Source: Tychonema sp. LEGE 07203 (GTDB lineage: Bacteria > Cyanobacteriota > Cyanobacteriia > Cyanobacteriales > Microcoleaceae). Taken from it: a DNA stretch of 51,117 bases. A program made the translations under genes and the position numbers. Shown here piece by piece: positions 8,546 to 17,938 of the stretch. Every line of letters begins with the position of its first letter. The stretch's first letter is position 1. The notes under the pieces are model-generated. The model had not been told where the DNA came from, did not search any database, and saw only the letters and a list, made by a program, of their open reading frames with translations. The stretch spans positions 1 to 51,117 of the forward strand of contig NZ_JADEXD010000023.1 of NCBI RefSeq assembly GCF_015207285.1, written 5' to 3'.

Positions 8546-8654
8546 ATATCAAATCCTCTCTTCATCGTCCTGTATTCATATCTCTATTCTCTCTCTGTGT
8601 CCTCTGTGTTCTAGCGCCGGTTAAATCACCTGACGATGCAACCGTCCACGATAT
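8546..8654. mobile_element. MITE-like element, family B copy 1
   Basis: It begins ATATCAAATCC and ends CGATAT, with an inner CTCTGTGTCCTCTGTGTTCT tract and GGTTAAATCA. It is the reverse orientation of copies at 17694-17798, 22746-22856 and 41875-41978. There is no coding capacity. Confidence 0.6.
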
Positions 8655-8756
8655 TAAACACCTCCTACAGTCCTCTCTCCTGTAAGTTGCCTTCCTCAAA
8701 GGAGGCTCTTCCTCGCCCCAGAAGCATTACCAGGCTCTTCCTGGTAACGAGCAATA
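8655..8756. repeat. Dispersed structured repeat D, copy 1
   Basis: It contains CACCTCCTACAGTCCTCTCT, then CAGAAGCATTACCAGGCTCT and a CCAGG-CTCTT-CCTGG hairpin. An inverted second copy lies at 20585-20694. It abuts the family B element exactly. The remaining 8757-8953 shows no gene. Confidence 0.6.
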
Positions 8757-8953
8757 CCCGCCTCGCCCGAAGTACGCAGCTCCTCTTGTCTCGATAATTG
8801 CGAAAGAGCGGATTGCTTGCGGATGTTTTTATTCTTAATAAAGTTTTACAATACCGATCTACACAAACACCAGATTCAGCAATTAAAATAAGCCTAATCC
8901 AAAATATCTACCACAACTTTTTTTTCAACCTAAACTTTTAGGAGTGCATCGAA

Positions 8954-9586
8954 ATGTCAATTAATAAACTGCTCAGAAGCCGAACCACCGCATCGGCTGC
9001 GGGTTTTACATTTCTTGAGATATTAATAATTGTCACTATCCTCGGCATATTCAGCGCGATCGCCGCCCCAAGCTGGCTAATGTTCATCAACAACCACCGT
9101 TTAAAGCTATCGCTCGATCGAGCTTATTGGGCAATGAAACTAGCCCAAAGCAACGCCAAACGCGACAAAACATCATGGCAAGCCAGCTTCAAACAAGTTG
9201 GAGAAAGCGTACAGGTAGCAATTCACAAATCCGAAATTTCCCCGGCCCAAGTGCCAGCCAGTGAATGGAAAAGTTTAGAACCGCAAATTCAAATACATAC
9301 AAATGATACAACATTGCGCCTAGTCGATGAGAACACAAATCAAGTTAGAAAAAATGGAACAGTCTGGCGAGCCATGTTCAATTACCGAGGTTGTCCAGTT
9401 TACAACCAGACTGACGAATGCGGTTTAACAAGCCTTCAAGCAAAAGGAAACCTCACACTATCTCATCCCAATCTCAAAAATGGCGATCGGTGCGTGATTA
9501 TCTCCACTCTTTTAGGACATCAGCGCACCTCGAAAACCCAATCAAAATCCAATCCCAACAGCAACCAAAAAAGATATTGTTACTGA
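8954..9586 (+). CDS. Type IV pilin-like / GspH-FimT-type pseudopilin
   Basis: The protein has 210 aa. The N-terminus has a class III prepilin signal: a basic leader, then cleavage after G17 in AAG-FTFLEILIIVTILGIF, with the conserved Glu at mature position 5 (E22) and a single hydrophobic helix to about residue 45. The rest is a globular pseudopilin domain with one cysteine pair (CPVYNQTDEC). Family knowledge: these minor pilins work in type IV pili or in the cyanobacterial Hps polysaccharide-secretion machinery. An AGGAG Shine-Dalgarno lies about ten nt before the ATG. The stop codon touches a family C repeat, and the C-terminal ~20 residues are low-complexity (SKSNPNSNQK), so the tail may be altered. 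Confidence 0.8.
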   Translation: MSINKLLRSRTTASAAGFTFLEILIIVTILGIFSAIAAPSWLMFINNHRLKLSLDRAYWAMKLAQSNAKRDKTSWQASFKQVGESVQVAIHKSEISPAQVPASEWKSLEPQIQIHTNDTTLRLVDENTNQVRKNGTVWRAMFNYRGCPVYNQTDECGLTSLQAKGNLTLSHPNLKNGDRCVIISTLLGHQRTSKTQSKSNPNSNQKRYCY

Positions 9587-9695
9587 TATAGCCTTTCTGT
9601 GCTCTGGTATGAGGTACTATCCGGGATAGGGCATAGGGCATAGGGCATAGGGCATAGGGCATAGGGCTATCCTCACTTTTTTGATAACCGCTATA
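9587..9695. mobile_element. MITE-like element, family C copy 2 with internal heptad array
   Basis: It begins TATAGCC directly after the pilin stop codon and ends ACCGCTATA. The interior has about six ATAGGGC heptamers (9625-9668), so the loop of the element has been expanded by a tandem repeat. Confidence 0.6.
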
Positions 9696-9938
9696 TCCAG
9701 TCAAGAAACGCAAATCTTGCATGGGGCGCGTTCACCCAAATATCAGCAGCAAAACCTCAATATTTGTCAACCCGCACCGCGCGCCGACAGGATTTTATTC
9801 GCATCAATTAATCGGCAGTGAATTAAAATTATGCAGGCCTGAATTGATCGCAATATGCAGGCCGGGGCGGGTTTAATTGCTCTGGGCACCGATGCGAGAA
9901 AAAGGTGAAGTTAGCCTGTACAGGATTTATCTCCACTC

Positions 9939-10062
9939 ATATCGTTTCTGGTTGCATCGGAACAATAAAATCGAATCAACAGTGAACACTCAACCATTCA
10001 GTTTTTCCACCCGCCCGTCAACAGTCAACAGTCAACAGTCAACAGTCAACAGTCAACAATCA
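9939..10062. repeat. Composite repeat with (GTCAACA)n
   Basis: A half element of family B (ATCGTTTCTGGTTGCATCGG) is followed by AATAAAATCGA, CACTCAACCATTCAGTTTTT, CCCGCCCGTCAACA and about six GTCAACA heptamers. The reverse complement of the same composite is at 17340-17425. No gene is seen in 9696-10100. Confidence 0.7.
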
Positions 10063-10100
10063 TGTATCAGTGCAATCGGAATTGAGTTCGCCCGCCTTTC

Positions 10101-12029
10101 CTACTTCTTAGTCGGCGCAATCTTCTCAATATTAATCAGCGCTTCCATCACCGACTCCACAATCGGCGCGGCGACAACTCCTCCCGAACCGCCCTTGGGT
10201 TCATCAATCACTGCTAGGACAACATACTTAGGAGCTTCCACAGGCATTATCCCTACAAAGCTAGTAATAATTGCCTTGTTAGAATAACCGCCACCAGCAT
10301 TAGCTTTTTGAGCCGTACCCGTTTTCCCAGCAATCCGATACCCGGCAATTTGGGCTGCTTTTCCCGTACCGCCATCAACCACTGTTTCCATCATTTCTAA
10401 AACCTGCTTAGTAGTTTTCGGCGAAAAAACTTGTTTCGGAACAGCCCTTGGAAGCTTCCAAAAAGCTTGACCGTCACGGTCGAAAAGTCCCCGCACAACA
10501 TGAGGTGTTACCAACTTGCCACCGTTGGCCAAAGCTCCGTTAAGCTGTACCAACTGTATGGGAGTAATTGAAAAACCCTGACCAAAAGCAGTCGTAGCAA
10601 CTTCTACGGGAGAATTAATAAATTGCTCTCGATTTTTGAGCTGACTGGTTACTTCAAAAGGCAAATCTGTTCCGGAAGTTTGTCCGAGTCCGAGTTTTTC
10701 TAAAGCTTGATAGTAAAGAGAAGATTTCATGCTTCTCATTAGGTGTACCATGCCCACATTACTCGAATGTTTCAAAATCTGAGTCACAGTGGAAGGCCCG
10801 CGGGCGCCGGCTTGTTGGTAATCGGAATTTTGGATAGTCCAGCCATCCATATAAATCCGGCCTTCATCTTTAAATACAGTGTTAGGTTTGACGGCACCGG
10901 CTTCGAGGGCGATCGCCACATTAATCGCTTTAAAGGTCGAACCAGGCTCGTAAACATCAGTTACAGCCCAATTTTTATAGCGCGACAAATCGAAATTAAA
11001 ATATTGATTTGGGTCATAGGTAGGTTCCGCTACCACTGACAGCAATTCCCCGTTGCGGGCATCCATGACAATCACCGCGCCCCGCTTCGCCGCGTATTCC
11101 TTCATTTTGTCCTTGAGAGCAATCCGCGCCGCCCGCTGCAAGCGACTGTCGATCGTCAGTTGCAATTTCAAATCATCAAGCTGGACAAAACCTGCCGTCA
11201 GCCGATCGGGAACCCATTGCCCGTCGATCGACTTGCTAAACTGAATCGACGGCATCGATCGTTCCAGCAAATTCTGCTGGCTGTACTCTACCCCAGCTTG
11301 TCCCTTCCGTTCCCCATCCACATAACCCAAAACATCCGCCGCCAACTCCTGCTGCGGGTAAAAACGCTGCTGCTGTCGCACCAACTCCAGCCCATCCACC
11401 AGACTGTTTTTAATTTGCATCCGCCCCACGCGATCGGCCACCTCTTGAGCCAGAGAATCGGCAATTGTAATGCCGCTTTCGCCCAGATTAAACCGGCGCA
11501 GCAGTTCAGTTTCCGGCGTAGTGCCCGGACTCAGTTCGACCGGCAGCATCGGAGCCAAAGAAGCCGCAATTTCGGCCTTTGTATGGTTGAACAACTTCGG
11601 GTGAGCGTAGAGCGTGTACACCTGTCTGTCGATCGCCAAAACATTCCCCGCGCGGTCAACAATCGGGCGTCTCGGAACAAACGGCTTAGACTTGAGAGTT
11701 TGCTGCTGCTCTGCCTGTTTGCGTAGCGCCGGAGCTCGCGTCACCTGCAAATAAAACAAATTCACAGCCAGCCCCAGCCCCCCCAGCATCACAACTGCCC
11801 ACACGGCCCACAACCGAAACTTGTTGCGCTTTAAACGCTCCTGCGACCACCGGGGCCAAGGTGGAACCGTCTGTTGTGTGCGGGGGCCGTTTGTGCCGGA
11901 AACTCTGGGTTTAGATTGTTTTTCCCACAAAGTACGCGCCGCGTCGCTATTCCTCCCGCGATCGCCCGACGGTTTTGGGCGTTTAAAGTTCGGCGATCTG
12001 TAGCGGTCAAAACGGGGGTCGTAGCTCAT
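10101..12029 (-). CDS. ftsI: Septal peptidoglycan transpeptidase FtsI (PBP3, class B PBP)
   Basis: The protein has 642 aa. It has a long basic cytoplasmic N-terminus (about 75 aa), one membrane helix (LWAVWAVVMLGGLGLAVNLF), a PBP dimerisation domain (from KPFVPRRPIVDRAGNVLA) and a C-terminal transpeptidase domain. Active-site motifs are S364-T-F-K367, SSN (in LKHSSNVGM) and KTGT (GKTGTAQK). It cross-links septal wall during division, in complex with FtsW and, in other bacteria, FtsQLB. The ATG gives the usual cyanobacterial length. The gene upstream in the same direction encodes an FtsL-like protein, separated by 415 bp. Confidence 0.95.
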   Translation of the reverse strand: MSYDPRFDRYRSPNFKRPKPSGDRGRNSDAARTLWEKQSKPRVSGTNGPRTQQTVPPWPRWSQERLKRNKFRLWAVWAVVMLGGLGLAVNLFYLQVTRAPALRKQAEQQQTLKSKPFVPRRPIVDRAGNVLAIDRQVYTLYAHPKLFNHTKAEIAASLAPMLPVELSPGTTPETELLRRFNLGESGITIADSLAQEVADRVGRMQIKNSLVDGLELVRQQQRFYPQQELAADVLGYVDGERKGQAGVEYSQQNLLERSMPSIQFSKSIDGQWVPDRLTAGFVQLDDLKLQLTIDSRLQRAARIALKDKMKEYAAKRGAVIVMDARNGELLSVVAEPTYDPNQYFNFDLSRYKNWAVTDVYEPGSTFKAINVAIALEAGAVKPNTVFKDEGRIYMDGWTIQNSDYQQAGARGPSTVTQILKHSSNVGMVHLMRSMKSSLYYQALEKLGLGQTSGTDLPFEVTSQLKNREQFINSPVEVATTAFGQGFSITPIQLVQLNGALANGGKLVTPHVVRGLFDRDGQAFWKLPRAVPKQVFSPKTTKQVLEMMETVVDGGTGKAAQIAGYRIAGKTGTAQKANAGGGYSNKAIITSFVGIMPVEAPKYVVLAVIDEPKGGSGGVVAAPIVESVMEALINIEKIAPTKK

Positions 12030-12444
12030 AATTTTAAAACTTAAAAAGCAAGTTAGACCATTTTAGATTTGAGATTTGAGATTTTGAATCTGGACTTGCA
12101 CATCACAACCTGCATCAACCTAGTTTTTTACGGATTTTTCTCAAAAACCAAGGTGATGACTATCCGTGCCTCAGTCCCAATGAATCATTGAAATGGTGTT
12201 AATTATTTTTAATGTGTAACCTACTAAGGTTGGGATGCCCAAACCGATCGCGACTCGCACAAAAGCCTGACAGCAAGCAAGGCCCTCGGGCACTCTCCCC
12301 TCGCGTCTTCTGGGCCTTGACACTGCCCAAAAACCGGTACCGTGCCGCCCGATCGAGTCGCGGAGAACCAGAACTTTCCGACCAAAAATCAAGCTCGCCG
12401 ATCGATTCGGTGGAGCCAATCTCAAATCTCAAACCTTCAATGCC
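12030..12444. other. Intergenic space ftsL-like/ftsI, nothing recognised
   Basis: There are short open frames on both strands but none with start signals or recognisable products. The text is rich in CGATCG and G/C-rich inverted fragments. A promoter for ftsI could lie here. The segment near 12150 (AAGGTGATGACTATCCGT) weakly resembles the repeat at 811-868. Confidence 0.4.
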
Positions 12445-13038
12445 TCAATAGCCCAATGGCGTTTCGGCATCCCCTTGATTTTTGATGGCGGGTTCTTCAG
12501 AATTTGGTGTCCGGGCCCCTAGCGATCGGCGATCGGGAACCGGCTGCAAGAAAATCGTGTCCGCAGGCTTCTGCGGAGCCAAACCGGTTTCTGGGTTTTG
12601 AGCTTCTTTAGCAAGTTGGTGTTTCAAAACTTCGCTAGCAGCAGTCAACTGCTGTTCCCGGAGGCGCAAAGTTTCCAGCTTTTGATACTCTTGACTCCAC
12701 CGCTGCTGGCTGTAGACAGTCAAACCGTAGAGAGCCAGAGCACCGCCTAAAAGCAGAACCACAGCCGCTGAAGAGGCGCGCTCCACCCGCAAAAGAGATT
12801 GCAGCCACACCGGCTGCCACTGGCGATCGGGCATCACTTTCAGTACCGATGCTTCGGCCCTTGGCCTTGGCGGTGCCTCGGCGACCTCGTAGTGGGGCAA
12901 TTCGGGCCCTGTCTTTGCCCGTCTCGCTCTGGCAATAGAAGTAACTTTGCTGTTGGGTCGGTCAGGGGCCCGCTTGTGGGTCGATCGGGAGCGGCGAGAA
13001 TCCGCGGATCTGATAGCAGCAGTCATAGAGTTCACCAA
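12445..13038 (-). CDS. FtsL/DivIC-like single-pass membrane protein upstream of ftsI
   Basis: The protein has 197 aa. It has an Arg/Pro-rich basic cytoplasmic region (1-85), one membrane helix (about 90-110, AVVLLLGGALALYGLTVY) and a short predicted coiled coil (YQKLETLRLREQQLTAASEV). It continues with a GLAPQKPADTIFLQPVP segment, reminiscent of the LGM-x-P-x-[DE] end of FtsL periplasmic coiled coils, and a disordered tail. Its topology and its place just before ftsI mirror the ftsL-ftsI pair of the dcw cluster. Sequence identity to FtsL is not visible, so this is inferred from architecture and synteny. The second Met (MTAAIRS) is an alternative start. Confidence 0.6.
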   Translation of the reverse strand: MVNSMTAAIRSADSRRSRSTHKRAPDRPNSKVTSIARARRAKTGPELPHYEVAEAPPRPRAEASVLKVMPDRQWQPVWLQSLLRVERASSAAVVLLLGGALALYGLTVYSQQRWSQEYQKLETLRLREQQLTAASEVLKHQLAKEAQNPETGLAPQKPADTIFLQPVPDRRSLGARTPNSEEPAIKNQGDAETPLGY

Positions 13039-13376
13039 TACCTAGAGTGGGGCAGCTTCAGCTTGATTGAGGCTAGGAGTTTTTTGTTGCCGATCGTTCA
13101 GTTGTCACCAATCGCGACAATTTTGAATCGATCGGTTATCCTTACCCAAGATACATCACAAGCCAACCAACCCATCCTACCATCGGTCACTTTGACTTCA
13201 GGATTTGCAAAAAAAAATAAATCTTTGCCGATTCGCCAGAATCTAGGTGAAATTTATTAACAAATGCAGTATTGTAATCAACGAGCGAATCGTCGATCTA
13301 TTCGTGCCAGCATGGTTTCTCAAGTACACTATTCCCTTCCTTGCGATGGGTTTTCACTTTGATTTAAGGAGTGTTT

Positions 13377-13586
13377 ATGAACAAGGCATTAATTCGTTTG
13401 ACTTTAGTAATGGGCTTGGCAGCAGCCCTCGGAGCCTGTGGCGGTGAAACCGGCGGCGGCGCTAGCCCTACTCCCGACACCACTACTACTCCTCCTGTTT
13501 CTGCTCCACCAGCAGTGCAGGAAACTCCAACACCCACTCCTGGGGCTGGTGCAACTATTACCCCTGCTCCTAAGAAGTCTCCCTAA
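13377..13586 (+). CDS. Small proline/threonine-rich lipoprotein
   Basis: The protein has 69 aa from the ATG at 13377, chosen over the GTG at 13371 because AAGGAG (13366-13371) then sits five nt upstream. It has a lipoprotein signal (MNKALIRLTLVMGLAAALGA then Cys) with lipobox LGAC, followed by Gly-rich and Pro/Thr-rich low-complexity sequence to the end. There is no folded domain; it is probably a tethered cell-envelope peptide of unknown function. A terminator follows. Confidence 0.7.
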   Translation: MNKALIRLTLVMGLAAALGACGGETGGGASPTPDTTTTPPVSAPPAVQETPTPTPGAGATITPAPKKSP

Positions 13587-13627
13587 CTACGGCTATTAAG
13601 GAGTCTAGGCCCAGCGAGCCTAGCCAG

Positions 13628-13660
13628 GAGGTGAAAATTTCGCTCCTCGCATTTTTTCAT
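13628..13660 (+). terminator. Rho-independent-type terminator after the small lipoprotein
   Basis: AGGAG...GAAAATTTC...CTCCT makes a hairpin followed by GCATTTTTT. A second small stem (CTAGGC / GCCTAG) precedes it. Confidence 0.65.
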
Positions 13661-13950
13661 CTCATTGGTCTAGGTCTCAAGTTGGCTGTTATTGGTTGTT
13701 GTTTGATGCTTGGACTATCCTTGGCTGTTCGATCGCACTGACAAAATTCACGCACTTGGTGGCGAAACCGCGTTCGGGGACTTGAAAAATATACCTGTCG
13801 GGCGATCGCCGGTGCCAAAAAAATCCAGCTATTCATCATCAGATGCCGATCGTCCTGAAACCGGAAAAATTCTATATCACATAGTGTCGAAAAAGTCAAA
13901 AAAATTTAGGTAAAAATCTAAATTATTCAATTTGTTTTAAGATTTATCCG

Positions 13951-14580
13951 AAAATTGGGTTGAAAACCCCGTCCTTTGAGGACTGCTTTAATTTTAAAGC
14001 TTTGTTACCGCGCCGCCACAATCCTGTGCCAGATAGCCTAGTCTAAGGTCAAAGAACAGGGACAAAGCTATGCAGATATTAATAAGTAAACGCTATCTCA
14101 AAATAAGCAGGCAGCGTCAAGACCATGCAGTCAAACTTGCCCAAGTGCGTAGTTCAGTCTAACGACTTGATAGCTTAGGTCGATTTGAGAATTAAAAACT
14201 TGGTAAAAAATCACTGCGAAAGCTAAATCGATTAACGACGCATCTTGGTATCAGTTCCGAATCAGGCTTGAATACTTTGGCAAGGTGTTTGAGAGGGTGA
14301 CGGTTGCGGTTAACCCGCAATATACCAGCCAAGAATGCTCGCTTCTGCGGTGCAATTGTTAAGAAAACGCTATCAACTAGAACCCTGGTTTATCGGTGCG
14401 GTTTTGCAATCGATAGAGATGAAAATGCAGCTCGAAACATCCTGAGTCGGGGATTGGGTGCGGAGCGGGCATACCGGAACCTTTGCAGTTGACCTCTACT
14501 TTTGCTGGAGAAATCCAGGACAGAGCAAGTCGGCTCGTAGAACAAAAAATCCCCGCACGATCGCCCGCCCGGAGTGTCAA
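13951..14580 (+). pseudogene. tnpB: Decayed IS200/IS605-type element with broken tnpB
   Basis: The left end has AAAATTGGGTT followed by a GTCC-TTTGA-GGAC hairpin (13971-13983). TnpB fragments are spread over different frames: SKRYLKISRQRQDHA near 14085, SNDLIA near 14160, DLRIKNLVKNH near 14185, NPQYTSQECS near 14315, and CGFAIDRDENAARNIL near 14400 (zinc-ribbon cysteine and the conserved Asp of the RuvC-like active site). Several stops and frameshifts separate them. The right end closes with AATCCCCGC...GGAGTGTCAA at 14580. The N-terminal half is deleted. The left end is nearly identical to that of the mini-element at 38989-39269. Confidence 0.8.
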
Positions 14581-14806
14581 ATAGTTAGAAGCTAGTCACT
14601 ATCGGTAAAATCACAGCTCGACCGCCAGCAAGGCAACCGGATTGTCGGCTGTGTGCGCTGCAGGCGCGCGCAGGGCCGCCGCGGCACCTGCAAAATCATG
14701 CTAATAAATGGTAGGATGAGCAATCAAAAATGTATCTAAATGTAAAGTGCTGCGGCGCTCTAGGTTTTGAAAGCCATTTAGTTAAAAGATTCAGGTAGGT
14801 AGTTTT

Positions 14807-17095
14807 ATGCCCGCGACCGTCCCCTTTGAACAGATTGACCGTATTGTTGGGAACCAGCACCACGATCCATTTGAAGTGTTAGGCCCCCACACGATCGAAG
14901 AAAATGGCAAAAAAGTCTGGGCTGTCCGAGCTTATCTGCCCAACGCGGATGAGGTATCGGTAGTATTGCCGGAGTCGAGGGCCCAATACCCGATGAAATC
15001 AGATCGTCACCCTCACTTTTTTGAATGTACGATCGACACCCCAGAACTAGCAAACTATCAACTGCGAGTCAAAGAAGGGGAACACGAACGTTTCATCTAC
15101 GACCCCTACGCCTTTCGATCGCCCAAACTCACAGAATTTGACCTTCACCTATTCTCAGAAGGCAACCACCACCGGATTTACGAAAAACTCGGAGCCCACG
15201 TCACCTCCGTAGACGACATCACAGGAGTATATTTTGCCGTTTGGGCTCCGAATGCCCGCAACGTCTCAGTTTTAGGCGATTTCAACTATTGGGACGGCCG
15301 CAAACATCAAATGCGGAAATCCCAAAACGGCATCTGGGAATTATTCATTCCGGGACTACTCGTGGGAACTCACTACAAATACGAAGTGAAAAACCAAGAC
15401 GGACATCCCTATGAAAAGTCCGACCCTTACGGTTTCCAGCAGGAAGTCCGGCCCAAAACAGCTTCAATTGTCACCGACCTAAATACCTACACTTGGCACG
15501 ACAGTGCTTGGATCGAACAGCGGAGGCACACAGACCAACTGACTCAGCCGGTTTCGGTTTACGAATGCCACATCGGTTCTTGGCTGCACGCCAGTACAGA
15601 CGAACCCGCGATGCGGCCAAATGGTGAGATAGAACCAGCCGTTGCGGTTTCAGAACTCAAACCGGGCGCGCGGTTTCTGACTTACCGGGAACTGGCCGCG
15701 AGACTGATTCCCTACGTCAAAGATTTGGGATTCACTCACATCGAAATGCTGCCCATCGCCGAACATCCCTTCGACGGTTCCTGGGGCTATCAAGTAACCG
15801 GCTATTTCGCCCCAACATCCCGCTACGGCACACCCGAAGATTTCATGTATTTTGTAGACCAGTGCCACGCCAGCGGCATTGGCGTAATCGTGGACTGGGT
15901 GCCGGGACATTTCCCTAAAGACGGCCACGGTTTGGCTTTCTTTGACGGAACTCACTTGTACGAACACGCCGATCCCCGCAAGGGCGAGCACAAAGAGTGG
16001 GGAACCCTAGTCTTTAACTACGGCCGCAACGAAGTTAGAAATTTCTTAGTATCAAACGCTCTGTTCTGGTTTGACAAGTACCACATCGACGGGGTTCGGG
16101 TAGATGCAGTAGCTTCCATGCTGTATTTGGATTACTGCCGGGAACCAGGAGAATGGCTGACCAACCAGTACGGCGGCCGCGAAAATATCGAGGCGGCGGA
16201 TTTTCTGCGACAGGTGAATCACGTCATTTTTAGCTATTTTCCAGGATCGCTGTCGATCGCCGAAGAATCTACCTCTTGGCCGATGGTGTCTTGGCCGACC
16301 TATGTAGGCGGCTTGGGCTTCAACCTGAAGTGGAACATGGGTTGGATGCACGATATGCTCGACTACTACCATATGGACCCGTGGTTCCGCCAGTTTCACC
16401 AGAACAACATAACTTTCAGTATGTGGTACAACCACAGCGAGAATTTCATGCTGGCTTTGTCCCACGATGAGGTAGTCCACGGCAAGGCCCACATCATCGG
16501 CAAAATGCCTGGAGACGAATGGCAAAAGTTTGCAAACGTGCGGTGTTTGTTTACTTTTATGTTTGCTCATCCCGGAAAGAAAACGATTTTTATGGGGATG
16601 GAGTTCGGGCAGTGGCACGAGTGGAACGTTTGGGGGGATTTGCAGTGGCATTTGCTGCAATTTGAACCGCACCAAAAGTTGAAGCTGTTTTTTAAGGATT
16701 TGAACCATTTGTACTGCAGCGAAAGGGCACTTTACAGTCAAGATTTTGCTGAGGATGGGTTTGAGTGGATTGATTGCAGCGACAACAAGCACAGTGTGGT
16801 AGCCTTTGTGCGCCGCGAGAAGGATGGCGATGAGTTTGTGGTGACGGTGTGCAATTTTACGCCGCAGCCGCACTCTCACTATCGCGTAGGAGTGCCGGAA
16901 CCAGGTTTCTATACGGAGTTGTTTAACAGCGACGCGCGGGAGTACGGGGGCAGCAATATGGGGAATTTGGGGGGTAAGTGGACTGATGAGTGGTGGTTCC
17001 ACAACAGTGCTTATTCGATCGACTTGTGTTTGCCGCCTTTGGGAGTGTTGATCTTGAAGATCGATCGGGCAAAAACACAAGCAAAATCTCAATAG
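14807..17095 (+). CDS. glgB: 1,4-alpha-glucan (glycogen) branching enzyme GlgB
   Basis: The protein has 762 aa, full length for cyanobacterial GlgB. An N-terminal GlgB N1 module (about 1-110) is followed by CBM48 (about 115-215, [20 protein letters not shown]), a GH13_9 catalytic barrel and a C-terminal beta domain. The catalytic nucleophile is D433 in [11 protein letters not shown], the acid/base is E486 in AEEST, and the third acidic residue is in [10 protein letters not shown]. It makes alpha-1,6 branches in glycogen, the night-time carbon store. The gene stands alone, with a strong terminator downstream at 17164-17197. Confidence 0.97.
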   Translation: MPATVPFEQIDRIVGNQHHDPFEVLGPHTIEENGKKVWAVRAYLPNADEVSVVLPESRAQYPMKSDRHPHFFECTIDTPELANYQLRVKEGEHERFIYDPYAFRSPKLTEFDLHLFSEGNHHRIYEKLGAHVTSVDDITGVYFAVWAPNARNVSVLGDFNYWDGRKHQMRKSQNGIWELFIPGLLVGTHYKYEVKNQDGHPYEKSDPYGFQQEVRPKTASIVTDLNTYTWHDSAWIEQRRHTDQLTQPVSVYECHIGSWLHASTDEPAMRPNGEIEPAVAVSELKPGARFLTYRELAARLIPYVKDLGFTHIEMLPIAEHPFDGSWGYQVTGYFAPTSRYGTPEDFMYFVDQCHASGIGVIVDWVPGHFPKDGHGLAFFDGTHLYEHADPRKGEHKEWGTLVFNYGRNEVRNFLVSNALFWFDKYHIDGVRVDAVASMLYLDYCREPGEWLTNQYGGRENIEAADFLRQVNHVIFSYFPGSLSIAEESTSWPMVSWPTYVGGLGFNLKWNMGWMHDMLDYYHMDPWFRQFHQNNITFSMWYNHSENFMLALSHDEVVHGKAHIIGKMPGDEWQKFANVRCLFTFMFAHPGKKTIFMGMEFGQWHEWNVWGDLQWHLLQFEPHQKLKLFFKDLNHLYCSERALYSQDFAEDGFEWIDCSDNKHSVVAFVRREKDGDEFVVTVCNFTPQPHSHYRVGVPEPGFYTELFNSDAREYGGSNMGNLGGKWTDEWWFHNSAYSIDLCLPPLGVLILKIDRAKTQAKSQ

Positions 17096-17163
17096 TTTTA
17101 AGTAATGAGAGTTTTGAGTTAACAATCAAAACTCGATTATATGTCAAACTTTGAGAGTATTTA

Positions 17164-17197
17164 GAAACCCGGTTTATCTAAAAAACCGGGTTTTTTT
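17164..17197 (+). terminator. Rho-independent terminator of glgB
   Basis: AAACCCGGTTT and AAACCGGGTTT form a perfect stem with a short loop, followed by a T-run. Confidence 0.9.
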
Positions 17198-17248
17198 GTT
17201 TTTGTGGATGCAAACCTGTTGTCTCAATTTCGGTTGCACCGTCAGGTG

Positions 17249-17425
17249 ATTGTTGACTATTGACTGTTGACTATTGACTGTTGACTGTTGACTGTTGACT
17301 GTTGACTGTTGACTGTTGACTGTTGAGTGTTGACTGTTGACTGTTGACTGTTGACGGGCGGGTCGAAAAACTGAATGGTTGAGTGTTAACTGTTGACTCG
17401 ATTTTATTATTCAGAGGCAACGGTC
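17249..17425. repeat. Heptad array (TGACTGT)n plus composite repeat
   Basis: About fifteen heptamers of TGACTGT/TGACTAT run from 17249 to 17355. They are followed by CGGGCGGGTCGAAAAACTGA, ATGGTTGAGTG and TCGATTTTATTATTC, which is the inverted copy of the composite at 9961-10060. Confidence 0.9.
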
Positions 17426-17590
17426 AACGATATTATTTGTAGGGTGGGCCGAACCGCGCGCGCCACCCCGATAAGTATTAGTTTGTAGGGCGTGCACTGC
17501 GCTTAGTGTTGGGGTAGCCTGCGAATGCCGCCACCGTTAGACTTTGTTTCAGCGTTTTAATTCCGAGCCCAAACTCCGTATAGGAAATTT

Positions 17591-17825
17591 CAATAGACTT
17601 CTTGCAAAAATAGTTAGGACCGGCTATAAGCCCATCCCACAAAAATCTTTTTTCTTGTGGGATGGGCTTCTAGCCCGTCCCAAAATTTGATTAATATCGT
17701 TTCCGGTTGCATCGGAATGATTTAACCGCAGAGAACACAGAGTACACAGAGGGAGAGAATATATATCTGAATCATTCCGATGCTACCGGATTTGATATAA
17801 AAGGACTTTTGCAAGAGGTCTATTG
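17591..17825. mobile_element. MITE-like element with 20-bp inverted ends, carrying a nested element
   Basis: The ends are CAATAGACTTCTTGCAAAAA (17591-17610) and the complement of CAATAGACCTCTTGCAAAAG (17806-17825). The interior holds a palindrome (AGCCCATCCCACAA / TTGTGGGATGGGCT, about 17629-17669) and a complete family B element (17694-17798). This indicates successive insertion. Confidence 0.7.
17694..17798. mobile_element. MITE-like element, family B copy 2 (nested)
   Basis: It begins ATATCGTTTCCGGTTGCATC and ends GATGCTACCGGATTTGATAT, giving imperfect terminal inverted repeats. The centre has AACACAGAGTACACAGAG. This is the best preserved copy of family B. Confidence 0.75.
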
Positions 17826-17884
17826 TTTGAAGGACAGAAAAATCGGAACTTCAAATAGCGATTTTAAGCTTTTTCTTTCCAATT

Positions 17885-17938
17885 CCCAATTCCCTGTTTG
17901 GCCAATGCCCAATTCCCTGTTTGGCCAATGCCCAATTT
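17885..17938. repeat. Two-copy 23-bp tandem repeat next to the glycosyltransferase stop
   Basis: CCCAATTCCCTGTTTGGCC plus AATG is repeated twice and a third partial unit runs up to the glycosyltransferase stop codon. The rest of 17426-17590 shows no gene. Confidence 0.8.

Noticed and set aside
9877-10287. 136-aa open frame on the plus strand
   Set aside because: Made of repeat text and the antisense of the ftsI 3' end.
12171-12451. Open frames on both strands between the FtsL-like gene and ftsI
   Set aside because: Several overlapping frames in CGATCG-rich sequence, none with a start signal or family feature.
16052-17125. 357-aa open frame antisense to glgB
   Set aside because: Shadow of the GC-structured glgB coding strand; the sense gene has full catalytic motifs and the antisense product has no domain.
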